Source: JBCBRR01 sp039029235 (lineage in GTDB: Bacteria; Bacteroidota; Bacteroidia; Cytophagales; Amoebophilaceae). Taken from it: a DNA stretch of 47,620 nucleotides. The position numbers were made by a program, and so were the translations under genes. Below are positions 1 to 9,065 of the stretch, piece after piece (positions within the stretch are counted from its first letter, which is position 1; each line of letters begins with the position of its first letter). The DNA lies in the NCBI GenBank assembly GCA_039029235.1, contig JBCCGO010000003.1:1-47620 (forward strand). The letters are read 5' to 3'. The notes under the pieces were generated by a model. It made no database searches and was not told where the DNA came from. It saw only the letters and a program-made list of their open reading frames with translations.

Positions 1-290
1 CAAGTATGTTCTGGGTGATCGTGGGTATTCAGGTAAAAAATTATTAGCACAAATCGTCTCTATTGTAGCAGAGGCGGTGATACGGCTGCATCAACGGTCT
101 TACAAGTTTAGATCCTATAATCGGGTTGCATACAAGGAGCGTAATAAGATAGCGCGTTTTTTACTAGACTAAAGCACTTTAGCGGGATAGCTACTCGTAA
201 GTGTAAGCGTGGTGCTTACTTCCTCTCAGCTGTGAAGTGGGTATCTTGTATTATCTTAATTAAGCAATTGACGACACTATCTAGCTTAGA
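1..290 (+). pseudogene. IS5-type transposase, C-terminal remnant, frameshifted
   Basis: The open frame from base 2 reads LGDRGYSGKKL and later YKERNKIARFLLD before a stop near 171. A shifted frame then continues as HFSGIATRKCKRGAYFLSA up to about 290. The DRGY motif, the K-E-R-N stretch and the 'IATR...ARxFLxAV' tail are typical of the C-terminal catalytic half of IS4/IS5-superfamily DDE transposases. The frame change near 170 separates two parts that are contiguous in intact relatives, so this is an inactive relic. The N-terminal half, if present, lies outside the window. I could not identify its inverted repeat with confidence. Confidence 0.7.
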
Positions 291-807
291 GCACAGTTAC
301 AAGTTTACTAGGAAGCTGAGCATGAAGGCTGGTTTGGTGAAGGAAGTAGGCTGGAAAAGCGCACTTGGATAGCAGCTGCACCTAGCGGATACTTCTGGGT
401 TACTGGGATAACAAGCCTTGTGCTTTGCTTGTACCGATGGCTTGCAATAACGATGCATCACCTAGCTGAAGAGCGAGCTCCAAAGCTACCAGCAGTTCCT
501 CGTTGCCTGTAGCACTGGGGGAGTATCTCAAAAAGTGTGTAAAGTGGCCCCTTCATGGGGTTCCTCTTACTGGCTATTTTCTGGGGGGCATGTTGCTTCC
601 TGTGGGCTGCTAAGGCCATAATGGGCAGCAAGCTGGCCCTATCCTACAGCCTGGGGTAGAAGGTCTCAGGGTCGTTGGCCGGAAGACGCAGAAGCGGAAT
701 GGGGTGATTTATAAGTTGCGAATGCTTGCTTCAATGTCAGCTCACTGATGAGGGGTATATCCAGCCCTCGGGAGAGCCTCTGGCGGGCCATCGACGCTCA
801 GCTGTCA
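291..807. other. Gene-poor stretch with a transposon-end-like motif
   Basis: I see no credible gene here. A sequence reading TATCTCAAAAAGTGTGTAAA around 522-542 resembles IS256/Mutator-type element ends, and a near match occurs near 47280 at the other edge of the window. A 36-codon open frame starting near 554 is hydrophobic but matches nothing I recognise and is probably chance. Confidence 0.35.
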
Positions 808-2120
808 CTAGAGCGTGACCTCTTCATACTTCAAAGCCACTTCCTTCCCACAAAAAGCTAGGCAGACTTGTAGTAGCTTCTTGACATGGGCATGGGACTT
901 GGCGTGCGTCCCATAACCCTTCGTCAAGATCTGCCATAAACCTGCCTCGGCTACGGCCGATAGCTCTGAAGCATCCTGGACCACCTTGTACTCGAGCACC
1001 AGGGCTTGGTCTCTTCCATGAGCTGCCCTGGGGATCAGCAACACATCTGCACGGCCCCGGCCGCTCTCCCGCTCGCTCTCGATCTGATAAGATACTCAGT
1101 AAGCATAGCATGAACCCGCTGTAGAAGACCTCTACTGCCTTATCTCCTGTCTGGTGGAAGCTCGCCGAGAGGTGCAAGAGCTCTCGGAGCGTAGTCTCAA
1201 ATTCCAATACTTTCCCCAAGGCCAGCAGGCGGGTCAAACGGCAGTACCTATTTGAGTCTATCTGTAGCCTATTAGCTACCCATCTGAGCAGCCGCTGCTC
1301 GTAGATGTACTGCACTTCATAGTTGGGGATCGAGAGCTGATAGGTATCTTATGCCTCAGAGACCACGACTGGGTTCAAGCATCCACTGAAGAGCAACAGG
1401 CTGTATAGACCGATAGGCTCCTCTAGGTCCTCAAAACTAACCTGCTGCAGGATAAATGAGGTAATACGCTCGCCGCTGACAAGGGTCTACAAATCTTCTT
1501 GCCGCTTATCAGAGAGCAACGCCGAATCGATCAAGTCCGTCCCGCCACTGTCTAGCCAGTAGTGGCCTAGCTTGCCTTTTCTAGCTAGGCAAGACATGAT
1601 GGGCCAGGGATTGTAGAGGATCTCACCCCAAAAGGTGTAGCCATTGTACCAATGCTGGATTGCTGCCCGATCGGTGCGGGTCGGTACTTTGTCTAGCAGC
1701 TCATCGACTTCTTCTTGGGTAAAGCCATAGGAAGAAGCAAAAGTTTCGTCAAGCAAGGTATACTCACTCAGATTATTCAGGTCAGAGCGGAGGTTAGCTT
1801 TGGCAATCCTGAGGATGCCGGTGATGAGCCCTTGCTTGAGGTAGGGATTGCTCTTGAGGGCAGCCCCGAACAGTCCCCGGAGTAGCTTGAGGACTTGCTC
1901 AAACTCTTCTGGGCTGTCCTTGAATTCGAGTTGCGCACTGTTGATGGGGGCATCATACTCATCGATGAGTATATACACGGGCTTGCCAAAGTGCTTGTAG
2001 AGGAGCTCGCTGAGGAAGCAGAGGCTTCTGGTTAAATCTGCTGCAGTTGTATTTTCATCCAGGTATCTCTGGAGTATACTCCGTTCGTGGACAACAGTGT
2101 TTGGAGTTAAGCCATTTGAG
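808..2120 (-). pseudogene. AAA-ATPase-like / PD-(D/E)XK nuclease family protein (PF09820/PF08011 type), broken
   Basis: Reading leftwards from about 2120, the translation gives VYILIDEYDAPIN, the Walker-B-like motif of the AAA-ATPase-like family, then the region around LITGILRIAKANL, then the C-terminal nuclease part with GRADVLLIPR and LVLEYKV (the D...ExK core of PD-(D/E)XK folds). Damage is clear: the P-loop N-terminus is missing upstream of ~2115, where a stop lies in frame. Two in-frame stops lie near 1349 and 1487, and a one-base frameshift near 1090 separates LCLLSIL from YQIESERE. The family is abundant in Amoebophilus/Cardinium-type genomes and is usually about 500-580 residues; about 430 codons remain here. 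A second fragment lies at 47386-47620. Most likely non-functional. Confidence 0.8.
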
Positions 2121-2208
2121 CGTTGCTAACATAATAGAGCAATATTGAGTTAACACTCTCATACTGAGGGGAGGTCAGGCGTGAACAATGCCTGCAAACA
2201 TCAAGATG

Positions 2209-2970
2209 TCACATCAAATGTTGGCTACTACATTCTTTTAACCAGCAACTTATTTGTTTCGGTTTGGCAAGAGGCTCCATGTCAAAGATAAGGACTTCAG
2301 CCTTGTTGCCCTTCTCGAAGGTAAGTTTAACGTCCTCTACAACAGCAGCCCCATCTCCGCCTTGCATTTCGTGACCATTCATGGTCACTCCGCCGCTTGC
2401 AATATGCACCCATAGTGCTCTGCCTTTTGAAGTCATATAGGTTGCTACTTCGTTGCCATCGATAAGTGCGACAGACATATCCACATCCTGGTGAAGGATT
2501 ACCGAGCCTGCACGGCCAGTTTTAGAGGCAACAAGGGAGACCCTCCCACGTTTCTCATCCTCATCAAAAACTTTTTGGTCATAACTGGGTGGTATAGCTT
2601 GCATGTCCGGAAGGAGCCAAATTTGCAAGAAGTGGACTTCTTGCTCCTTAGAGTGATTATATTCGCTATGGGTAATACCCGTGCCAGCGCTCAGGCGCTG
2701 TACTTCCCCAGGGCGAATGACGGAAGTGTTCCCCATAGAGTCTTTGTGTTCCAATGCTCCTTCTAGTACGTAAGAGATGACCTCCATGTTATCGTGAGCA
2801 TGTGTGCCAAATCCCCCACTAGGCGATACAATGTCATCATTAATAACCCGCAGGCTCTCAAATCCCATATATGCTGGATCATAATAACTACCAAAGGAAA
2901 ATGTATGTCTGCTTGTTAGCCACGCTAGTCTGGATAAACCACGATCTTCGCTTTTTCGTATTTTTATCAT
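2209..2970 (-). CDS. Pirin family protein (YhhW-type bicupin)
   Basis: This is a pirin-like two-cupin protein of about 253 residues. Pirins of the YhhW group bind one metal in the N-terminal cupin, and some have quercetin 2,3-dioxygenase activity; the physiological substrate is usually unknown. The metal ligands are visible as GTHAHDNME (two His) and GITHSEYN (His and Glu). Other family landmarks are WLTSRHTFSFGSYYDP near the start and a C-terminal VLIFDM. An ATG 14 codons further upstream (3012) is possible, but the family begins at MIKIRKSEDRG, so I chose 2970. The last ~18 residues after DMEPL exceed the usual length, which suggests a lost original stop. It is the only intact-looking gene in the decayed left 5 kb. 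It ends with TGA. Confidence 0.9.
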   Translation of the reverse strand: MIKIRKSEDRGLSRLAWLTSRHTFSFGSYYDPAYMGFESLRVINDDIVSPSGGFGTHAHDNMEVISYVLEGALEHKDSMGNTSVIRPGEVQRLSAGTGITHSEYNHSKEQEVHFLQIWLLPDMQAIPPSYDQKVFDEDEKRGRVSLVASKTGRAGSVILHQDVDMSVALIDGNEVATYMTSKGRALWVHIASGGVTMNGHEMQGGDGAAVVEDVKLTFEKGNKAEVLIFDMEPLAKPKQISCWLKECSSQHLM

Positions 2971-3309
2971 AAAATGACGGCAGTTAGGTTTCGGATTAAA
3001 TAATTTCCCCAAAACGGGGTGGGAGATAAGTGCGGCAATAAGTCCACTGGCTGAGATAATAATAATTCATCTTGTGAGCGGTCTATGGGCTCTTCTCTTA
3101 AGTGCTTCTTGCAACAACGTTGCGAAGCTAGCTGAATAATCTAGCATTACAAATAAAGACTTAGCGTGCTGTAATACACAAGATAAAGCGTAGCAGGGAT
3201 ACCTAAATGGCTTGCTTAGGTCATTACCATGGTTGTACGAGGCGTAGTAATAGAAAAACCCTTTCGAATAAAATCGCACCGTAGGGCTATCGGGACATTT
3301 TTTGGGTTC

Positions 3310-4074
3310 ACCCAGGGTGAGGCATCGTTTATCTTGGTGGAGCATGCTCGTATCAGGGCTACTCATTATGGGCGCCTAGCTATGAGCCAAAGTACTACGC
3401 ATGTCTATGGATACCGGTCCGCTTACGAGTGGTGCGAGGCGAGGTCATGGAGCTCCTCAGCAAGTAGGCAACTGCTGGTCTGGCAGGGCTTGCGCATCCC
3501 CGCTGATAGCCCAGCTAGAGAAAGCTTTGCTAGATAGACTGCAGGGGGTCCTCAGGTTAGCCTACCAGGCATTAGTGAGCCTTTTAAAGATGACCCAAAA
3601 GTATCATGGAGGCATGAAGCAGAAGTCTGAGTAATCTTTTTACCCACTCCATGCAGGTAGCTTTGATCCTACCAGAGCATGCCCCAGATCAGGATGCTAT
3701 CTTAGTAGCCTTCTTGCACGATACTGTAGAAGAACCAGCTTCTCTAGAGCGGACCTTTGTGCTACTTTTGGTGAGACGGCAGCTTCTTTGGTAGCCGAGG
3801 TTACGAAGCGGAAAGGTAAGCTTGGGGGATTAGCCTAGAAAGTCATGAAAAGCACTATCGTTTGGTGCACTTCAAAGACCCCCGGGTAGCCTTGGGGAAG
3901 TTAGCGGCAAGGCTACATAACATGCGTACCATGCAAGGTCACCCCTCTAGCGCCAAGCAAAAGCAAGTGGCCAATGAGGCGCTGACCGGCTCTGTCCCGA
4001 TGGCTAACATGCCACAACGCATAGGCATGGCCCAAGAGTTAGAAAAGCTTATCCTAGAAGTTCTCGGGAAGTAA
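3310..4074 (+). pseudogene. Decayed paralogue of the RelA/SpoT-type HD-domain gene at 40459-41859
   Basis: Fragments in shifting frames follow the C-terminal half of the gene at 40459-41859. LVEHARIRATHYG matches LLEHLRIIDAHYG, TTHVYGYRSAYE matches TTQVYVIPANVRE, QLEKALLDRLQG matches QLEKELFEKLQG, and KYHGGMKQKS matches KYHGGTRRKS. LFTHSMQVALILPE and FLHDTVEE follow, then FKDPRVALGKLAARLHNMRT. At least three frame changes and several stops (near 3466, 3631 and 3790) make it non-functional. The remaining HD signature (HDTVEE, RLHNMRT) shows that it derives from a complete (p)ppGpp-hydrolase-type domain. Duplication followed by decay is the simplest explanation. Confidence 0.8.
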
Positions 4075-4279
4075 AGATCAGTTGAGTGCTTCTACAGCAT
4101 GTCTTTTGCTTCAACTTTACCATCACCAAGAAGTTCGATAAGCATGCGAAAAATCAGTCGCCTTTAAATTTAAAGATTTAATGCCGCTTGAAAAATACAA
4201 GATTTTTACTATCTTACGAGAAGATGGATCAGCGCGCACATTATACCCTCCAGCAAACCCCAAGTCTTCATAGACTTTT

Positions 4280-4560
4280 CAAATTTACGTGGGATGATAC
4301 AGGAGATCTTAAATGCTCATAACCGATACCGAGCAGCAGTCAGCATCTCACCCATGAGGTGGTCCGATGATTTAGCAAGGAAAGGACAGGTAGGGGCGAA
4401 CCATCTCATTGCTAATCGGTTATGGCAACTAAAGGTGCTGGTAGAGAGAATCTTTGGGTGGGTCCTTCACACAGGCCAGCTTTACATAGATGGCTGAAGC
4501 TTGGGGCCAGGAAAAGCAATATTTTAGTACGAGGACAATCAGGTAACGTTCGTGGTCAAG
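4280..4560 (+). pseudogene. CAP (SCP/PR-1-like) domain remnant
   Basis: The frame from 4294 reads ILNAHNRYRAAVSISPMRWS followed by DDLARKGQVGANHL. This matches the start of CAP domains (hN-x-R-x3-h-x-P-h-x-W-x2-x-LA...A...A). The later CAP motifs follow in other frames: GRENLWVG near 4443-4470, and MAEAWGQEKQYF near 4492-4530, which corresponds to the 'W..E...Y' motif. Two frame changes separate these three pieces, so the gene is broken. CAP proteins are normally secreted. I saw no signal peptide upstream, only an unidentified open piece starting MPLEKYKIFTILRED near 4180. Confidence 0.6.
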
Positions 4561-4621
4561 TTGTCTTCTGATAGTATTAATAATTTAAGTGCCCAAAGCA
4601 GATAATTGAACATTAATAATC

Positions 4622-4800
4622 ATGTCTAAAACCGATGCGCATATTCATATTGTACGACACGGTGAGTACGCCAACGACATAGTGAAAAAATATGGCCTAA
4701 CAGTAGACCAATTGCAAAAAATCAACCTAAGGGTGCTGCTTAGAAAGCTCATCGCCGGGATGAGGATCAATACCTCTTCTGATCCAGCCCACCTCCCTTC
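4622..4800 (+). pseudogene. LysM-domain remnant
   Basis: The 80-codon frame begins MSKTDAHIHIVRHGEY and continues NDIVKKYGLTVDQLQKIN with IAGMRIN further on. This follows the LysM pattern: H-x-V-x-x-G-(D/E), I-x-x-K-Y-G-(V/L)-(S/T)-V-x-x-L-x-x-x-N, then G-x-x-L/I. LysM modules bind peptidoglycan or chitin. The domain stands alone and the frame ends soon afterwards at 4864 without other recognisable sequence. I read it as a fragment of a larger envelope or secreted protein, perhaps the same one that contributed the CAP piece just upstream. A short expressed LysM protein cannot be excluded. Confidence 0.5.
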
Positions 4801-4864
4801 TTCTCCAACTAGTGCCTTTATTATCGCATCCGATATCAATGCTGTACTCAAAAGTATATGCTAA

Positions 4865-5170
4865 CATCAGGCCTACTGCGGGCAGCTAGTCCAGGGGTGA
4901 ATCTTGAAACAACTTGTCACAGGGCATAACACCTCTACAAAACAGGTGCGTCATCCCCATAGCGCCTCCGCTACGTATTTCAGAAGATGGGGCATCTAGC
5001 CCTTATGCTAACGGGTACTGGGTTATTTTGAGCACTGGGGGTGGTGGCGCCAGGAAAAAGGGGAGTATACACCTAAAGATATCGGCGCTCGCCTAGCTCT
5101 AAGCACTGAAAGCCGAGAACTGCAAGTGAAAGATTTTTATTGCTGTTGATGGGTGGCGTTTTGCGGGGTT
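4865..5170. other. No recognised gene
   Basis: Short open frames exist here, for example one reading QEKGEYTPKDIGARLALS near 5050-5105, but no start, family or conserved motif supports a gene. It is probably more decayed coding sequence belonging to the same graveyard as the CAP and LysM remnants. Confidence 0.3.
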
Positions 5171-6709
5171 TTAGTCTTCGCTTACCGATACATCGTTGGC
5201 CTTGCTTGTTCTGGTGATGGTATCAAAAGGGATGGCGCTAGGACGCGGCAAGCTATAGTCTTCGAGGTCAGTGAATTTGGTGTACTTGCCTATAAATTTA
5301 AGCATGACACTGTCTAGCGAACCATTTCTGTTTTTGGCCACAATTACTTCAGCTAGCCCTTGGATAGGATTGCCTATATCATCTTCTGTGATGCCATAAT
5401 ACTCGGGTCTGTACAGAAATAGTACCATGTCTGCATCCTGCTCTATAGAGCCTGACTCTCTCAGGTCTGAGAGTAACGGCTTTTTATTGCCTCCTCTAGT
5501 TTCTACGGCACGGCTAAGCTGCGAAAGGGCTATAATAGGTACGTTCAGCTCTTTGGCTAGGCTTTTGAGTGCCCGAGAGATATGGGCTATTTCCTGCTCA
5601 CGATTGCCCGAGCCTCTCGTTGCTTCTCCTGACATCAGCTGCAGGTAGTCGACGACAATCAGCTGTACCTCGTGCTTGGCCTTGAGCCTTCGGCTTTTGG
5701 CTCTTAACTCAAAGACAGATAGCGCTGGCGTATCGTCAATATATATGGGTGCTTGTGATAGTTGAGCCGTTTTATGAATCAGTTGTTGCCATTCGTGGTC
5801 CGCTAGGTTGCCTTTCTTGATTTTGTCGCTTTCTAGCTCGGCCTCGGATGCGATGAGCCTGTTAGCTAGCTGTAGCGCAGCCATTTCTAAAGAGAAAATG
5901 GCTACTGGATAGTTATGGTCTATAGCGGCATTGCGTAGTGCAGAGAGCATAAAAGCGGTCTTCCCCATCCCAGGTCTGGCGGCTACAATAATCAAGTCTG
6001 CCTTTTGCCAGCCTGAGGTAAGCCTGTCTAAAGCTATAAATCCGCTCGGGGTACCAGTAAGCCCATCTTTGTGCGTCCGTTTGGCTTCCAGCTCTTTAAA
6101 GGCCTCCCCCAGCAAGGAACGCATCTCTGCATAGTTTTTGCGGATGTTAGTTTCTGTTACTTCAAATAAAGCCTGTTCCGCTTGGTCTAGCAGCGTAAAG
6201 ACATCGACTGTGTCCTCGTAAGCATGCTTATGTATTGTTGTAGCTATACTTATTAATGCTCGCTTGATGGCATACTCTACAATGGCCCTGGCATGAAACT
6301 CAACATTGGCCGCAGAGCTAACGCGTGTGGTTAGGGAAGCTAGGTAATAAGAGCCACCTGAGGGTTCTAGCTGGCCGTTTTTGCGCAACTGATTCACTAC
6401 AGTACGCAAGTCAATCGGCTCTCCATTATTAAAGAGTTGGAGGATGGCCCGATAGATCTCCTGGTGCGTTTCTTCATAAAAGCTCTCTGGCTTGAGGATA
6501 TCTAGTACGTCCGTAAGGGCATCCTTCTCGAGCATGAGTGCACCTAGGATACTCTGCTCTAGGTCGATTGCCTGCGGGGGAATTTTAGCAGCAGGTTCTG
6601 CAGCTTGGAGAGTGCTAAGCTTAGAAGCCACAGGATTTCTTTGATGAGGAAATAGGTCTTGTTTTTTCATGCCGACAAAGCTACACTTTCGCACCGCAAG
6701 TTTTTTCAC
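5171..6709 (-). CDS. dnaB: Replicative DNA helicase DnaB
   Basis: This is the hexameric 5'-3' helicase that unwinds DNA at the replication fork and recruits primase. At 512 residues it has the usual length. The N-terminal DnaB domain starts at IDLEQSILGALMLEKDA (residues ~48-150). The RecA-like C-terminal domain carries Walker A ARPGMGKTA (~245-255), Walker B IVVDYLQLM, and the DLRESGSIEQDADMVLF region near residue 425. No intein is visible. An ATG 13 codons inside (6670, MKKQDLF) is an equally good start; neither has a clear ribosome binding site, as is common in Bacteroidota. The gene stands alone on the minus strand, next to a gene-poor stretch leading to tRNA-Asn. Confidence 0.97.
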   Translation of the reverse strand: MKKLAVRKCSFVGMKKQDLFPHQRNPVASKLSTLQAAEPAAKIPPQAIDLEQSILGALMLEKDALTDVLDILKPESFYEETHQEIYRAILQLFNNGEPIDLRTVVNQLRKNGQLEPSGGSYYLASLTTRVSSAANVEFHARAIVEYAIKRALISIATTIHKHAYEDTVDVFTLLDQAEQALFEVTETNIRKNYAEMRSLLGEAFKELEAKRTHKDGLTGTPSGFIALDRLTSGWQKADLIIVAARPGMGKTAFMLSALRNAAIDHNYPVAIFSLEMAALQLANRLIASEAELESDKIKKGNLADHEWQQLIHKTAQLSQAPIYIDDTPALSVFELRAKSRRLKAKHEVQLIVVDYLQLMSGEATRGSGNREQEIAHISRALKSLAKELNVPIIALSQLSRAVETRGGNKKPLLSDLRESGSIEQDADMVLFLYRPEYYGITEDDIGNPIQGLAEVIVAKNRNGSLDSVMLKFIGKYTKFTDLEDYSLPRPSAIPFDTITRTSKANDVSVSED

Positions 6710-7310
6710 ATTTTATAAACATGCTATACTAACAAATGTGGATACCTAGGAGCAGCGCTATCAGGATGCTTCTTGTCTGCCTGCTATCCTGGGCGTGGCC
6801 GTCTTTTTATAGACAGTAGCTCGCCTTGCTAGATAATTCGTAATCCTAAGGCAGGCTAGCAGTGTCCTTCGAGCAGCCCTTACCTGGCTGTTTTGGTAGT
6901 ACTTTGGTGATGCCTGCTTGAACTCCGAACCTTCTATAGTACTACAGAAGGTAGTCGTGTTGCTGACGCATATTGATTAGGAGGGCCTGGTAAGGTACTG
7001 AACCCCGTTCTAGACAGCACAAGCAGCGGCTTTACAGGGTTGCCTAGTAGGGTATGGGGCTGGTTGACAAGCTGATAGCTAGCTGATGTAGCAAGGCTAA
7101 GTAGGGACACCCTGATAATAGCATGGTACTAAGAGATGCGTATCCCCGGTTTCTATATGTAATGTGTAGGGAGATAAAAAGGGACGTATTGGCTACATCT
7201 ACGATAGCTGCTGCATACAAGCATGCTTATCCGTGAATCCGACTAACTGGGTCACTGATGCTGAATGTTGTAAAAGACTAACGTATCAACTAATATTGCG
7301 TAGCGCTCAT
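6710..7310. other. 600-base gene-free stretch between dnaB and tRNA-Asn
   Basis: I see no supported gene. The sequence has many short stops in all frames and frequent CTAG tetramers. It should hold the promoter for dnaB (leftward) and for the tRNA (rightward), but I could not identify convincing TAnnTTTG boxes. Confidence 0.3.
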
Positions 7311-7384
7311 TCCTCCTTAGCTCAGCTGGTTAGAGCATCTGACTGTTAATCAGAGGGTCGCTGGTTCAAATCCAGCAGGAGGAG
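7311..7384 (+). tRNA. tRNA-Asn (anticodon GTT)
   Basis: A 74-base cloverleaf can be drawn. The acceptor stem pairs TCCTCCT with AGGAGGA and leaves discriminator G. The D arm is TAGCTCAGCTGGTTAGAGCA, the anticodon loop CTGTTAA has GTT in the centre, and the T arm contains GGTTCAAATCC. No CCA is encoded. It closely matches Bacteroidota tRNA-Asn. Confidence 0.96.
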
Positions 7385-7635
7385 CTTTTGCTTTGCCATT
7401 CCCCCGAATCGGTACAATACGCTTTACGACAAGCTCCACAGGTGCAGCTTAAGTTAGGGTTTCATCCTTCAGGAGTAACCCACGAACCTAGGCTGGAAGT
7501 ATTGAAGGAGGCCATAGATTAGGCTACAGCCAGCAGCGGGTAGGGAAGCCGGTTGTATGCCTGTCGCTAGTCATCACCGAGATCATATTCCGCCCTGTCG
7601 TCGCTGCTTACTATACTGCCTGGTTCATTTTTGGC

Positions 7636-8427
7636 ATGTCTCCTGAATCATTCAAACACAAGAAGTATTTAGGTCAGCATTTTCTGCAAGATGCAGGGGT
7701 GGCCCATAAGTTTGTTGAGAGCCTGAGCTTCAGCGCTAGCTACCAAACCATCGTAGAGATAGGCCCTGGTACAGGAGCGCTGACCGAGCTACTTATACAG
7801 AAAGACACGCCCCACGAGCTGTACCTCGTAGAGATTGATCGCACCTTGGCGGCGTATTTAAAGCACACGTATCCCTCCATACAAAGCCGTATCCTTGTCA
7901 GTGATTTCCTCACATTACAGCTAGATAAGCTTTTTTGTGGCCCTATAGCCATCATTGGCAATTTCCCTTATAACCACTCTTCACAGATTCTTTTCAAGCT
8001 GCTAGCCCACCGTAGTCAGGTGCAGGAGGTCGTCTGTATGGTCCAAAAAGAAGTCGCAGAGCGCATGGCTGCCAAGCCAGGTAGTAGGGCCTATGGCGCC
8101 CCTAGTGTCTTATTACAAGCGTTTTACACCATCGAGTATCTCTTTACCGTAACGCCAGCGCAGTGTAAACCTCCCCCCAAGGTATACTCAGCTGTAGTAC
8201 GCCTGCAGCGCAATAGGATGGAACAACTCTTTTGTGACGAAGCAACCTTTTTCAAGGTAGTAAAGACAGGATTTCAACAGCGCAGAAAGAAACTCAGGAA
8301 TGCTTTGAGACCGTTGGGGCTCTCAGAAGACCTGGCGAGCTTGGCTATACTGGAGCAACGCGCTGAGCAGCTTACTGTAGCAGATTTTATAGCGCTTACA
8401 CAGGTTATCACCCAGCTCATGGCATAG
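7636..8427 (+). CDS. rsmA: 16S rRNA dimethyladenosine transferase RsmA (KsgA)
   Basis: RsmA dimethylates two adjacent adenines near the 3' end of 16S rRNA (A1518/A1519 in E. coli) during 30S maturation, using S-adenosylmethionine. The 263-residue protein begins with KKYLGQHFLQD, the family's first motif. The SAM-binding motif I VEIGPGTGALTELL (~41-54) and motif IV GNFPYNHSSQI (~112-122) follow; motif IV is the NLPY box with Phe in place of Leu. The region CKPPPKVYSAVVRL near residue 185 is also typical, and the C-terminal helical domain carries FQQRRKKLRNAL. It lies between two tRNA genes on the same strand. Confidence 0.97.
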   Translation: MSPESFKHKKYLGQHFLQDAGVAHKFVESLSFSASYQTIVEIGPGTGALTELLIQKDTPHELYLVEIDRTLAAYLKHTYPSIQSRILVSDFLTLQLDKLFCGPIAIIGNFPYNHSSQILFKLLAHRSQVQEVVCMVQKEVAERMAAKPGSRAYGAPSVLLQAFYTIEYLFTVTPAQCKPPPKVYSAVVRLQRNRMEQLFCDEATFFKVVKTGFQQRRKKLRNALRPLGLSEDLASLAILEQRAEQLTVADFIALTQVITQLMA

Positions 8428-8836
8428 CCGCTTAGCAGTGAGCGATGCGTCGGTACAGGGTCAGCTAGGCCAGTAGCTGATTTTAGCGAATAAAAAATAT
8501 TTTATGGCCCAAGAAGCGCACATTATTTCCCAATCTCGGCAGAAGGTAGCCCAGGCCATGCTGTCCGGCCAACCGCACGCAGGCCAGCGCGTCTTGCCTG
8601 GAGCCATGCTAACAGTATATCAGGTGCATGTGCTATACTCATGCCCATCGTGTTTCGAAGGAACTGTGCTGATAGAAGAGCACTGCAGCTGGCAGTGCAC
8701 CGGAAGGCATCAAAAACCTATATACTTGCTCAGGAAGTGCTGGGGCTCCCCTGCTAAGAAAACTCGCTTCGTACCAGGTCTCTACCCAGGCTTTGTAAAG
8801 CCCTATAAACAGACTATTTTAGCACTATTGTCAGCT
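8428..8836. other. Spacer between rsmA and tRNA-Glu
   Basis: An open frame of 115 codons starts at 8504, but it ends inside the tRNA-Glu gene, has no recognisable domain and has a cysteine-rich, irregular composition. I do not accept it as a gene. No other feature is evident. Confidence 0.3.
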
Positions 8837-8908
8837 GGCCCGTTCGTCTAGGGGTTAGGACGCCAGGTTTTCATCCTGGTAACAGGGGTTCGATTCCCCT
8901 ACGGGCTA
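8837..8908 (+). tRNA. tRNA-Glu (anticodon TTC)
   Basis: This is a 72-base cloverleaf. The acceptor GGCCCGT pairs with ACGGGCT (the first pair is G-T) and is followed by discriminator A. The anticodon arm CCAGGTTTTCATCCTGG has TTC centred in the loop. The T arm is AGGGGTTCGATTCCCCT. No CCA is encoded. The sequence is very close to Bacteroidota tRNA-Glu genes. Confidence 0.96.
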
Positions 8909-9065
8909 CTTATTAGCGCTCTACCAGCCCTAGAACCAGAGGAGCAATCGCCTCGCTAAGCCCTGATAAGCTTGCCTATTTCGTAGTAAAGCAGCTGCTG
9001 CAGGAGCTAAAACACCACATGAATCCAAACTTATCCATCCTAACGCTAGCTAACAGCCCTACACC

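Noticed and set aside
3067..3366. 99-codon minus-strand frame
   Set aside because: It overlaps the decayed HD-domain copy on the plus strand and has no recognisable features.
8504..8851. 115-codon open frame between rsmA and tRNA-Glu
   Set aside because: It ends inside the tRNA gene, has no recognised domain and has an irregular, Cys-rich composition. Probably chance.
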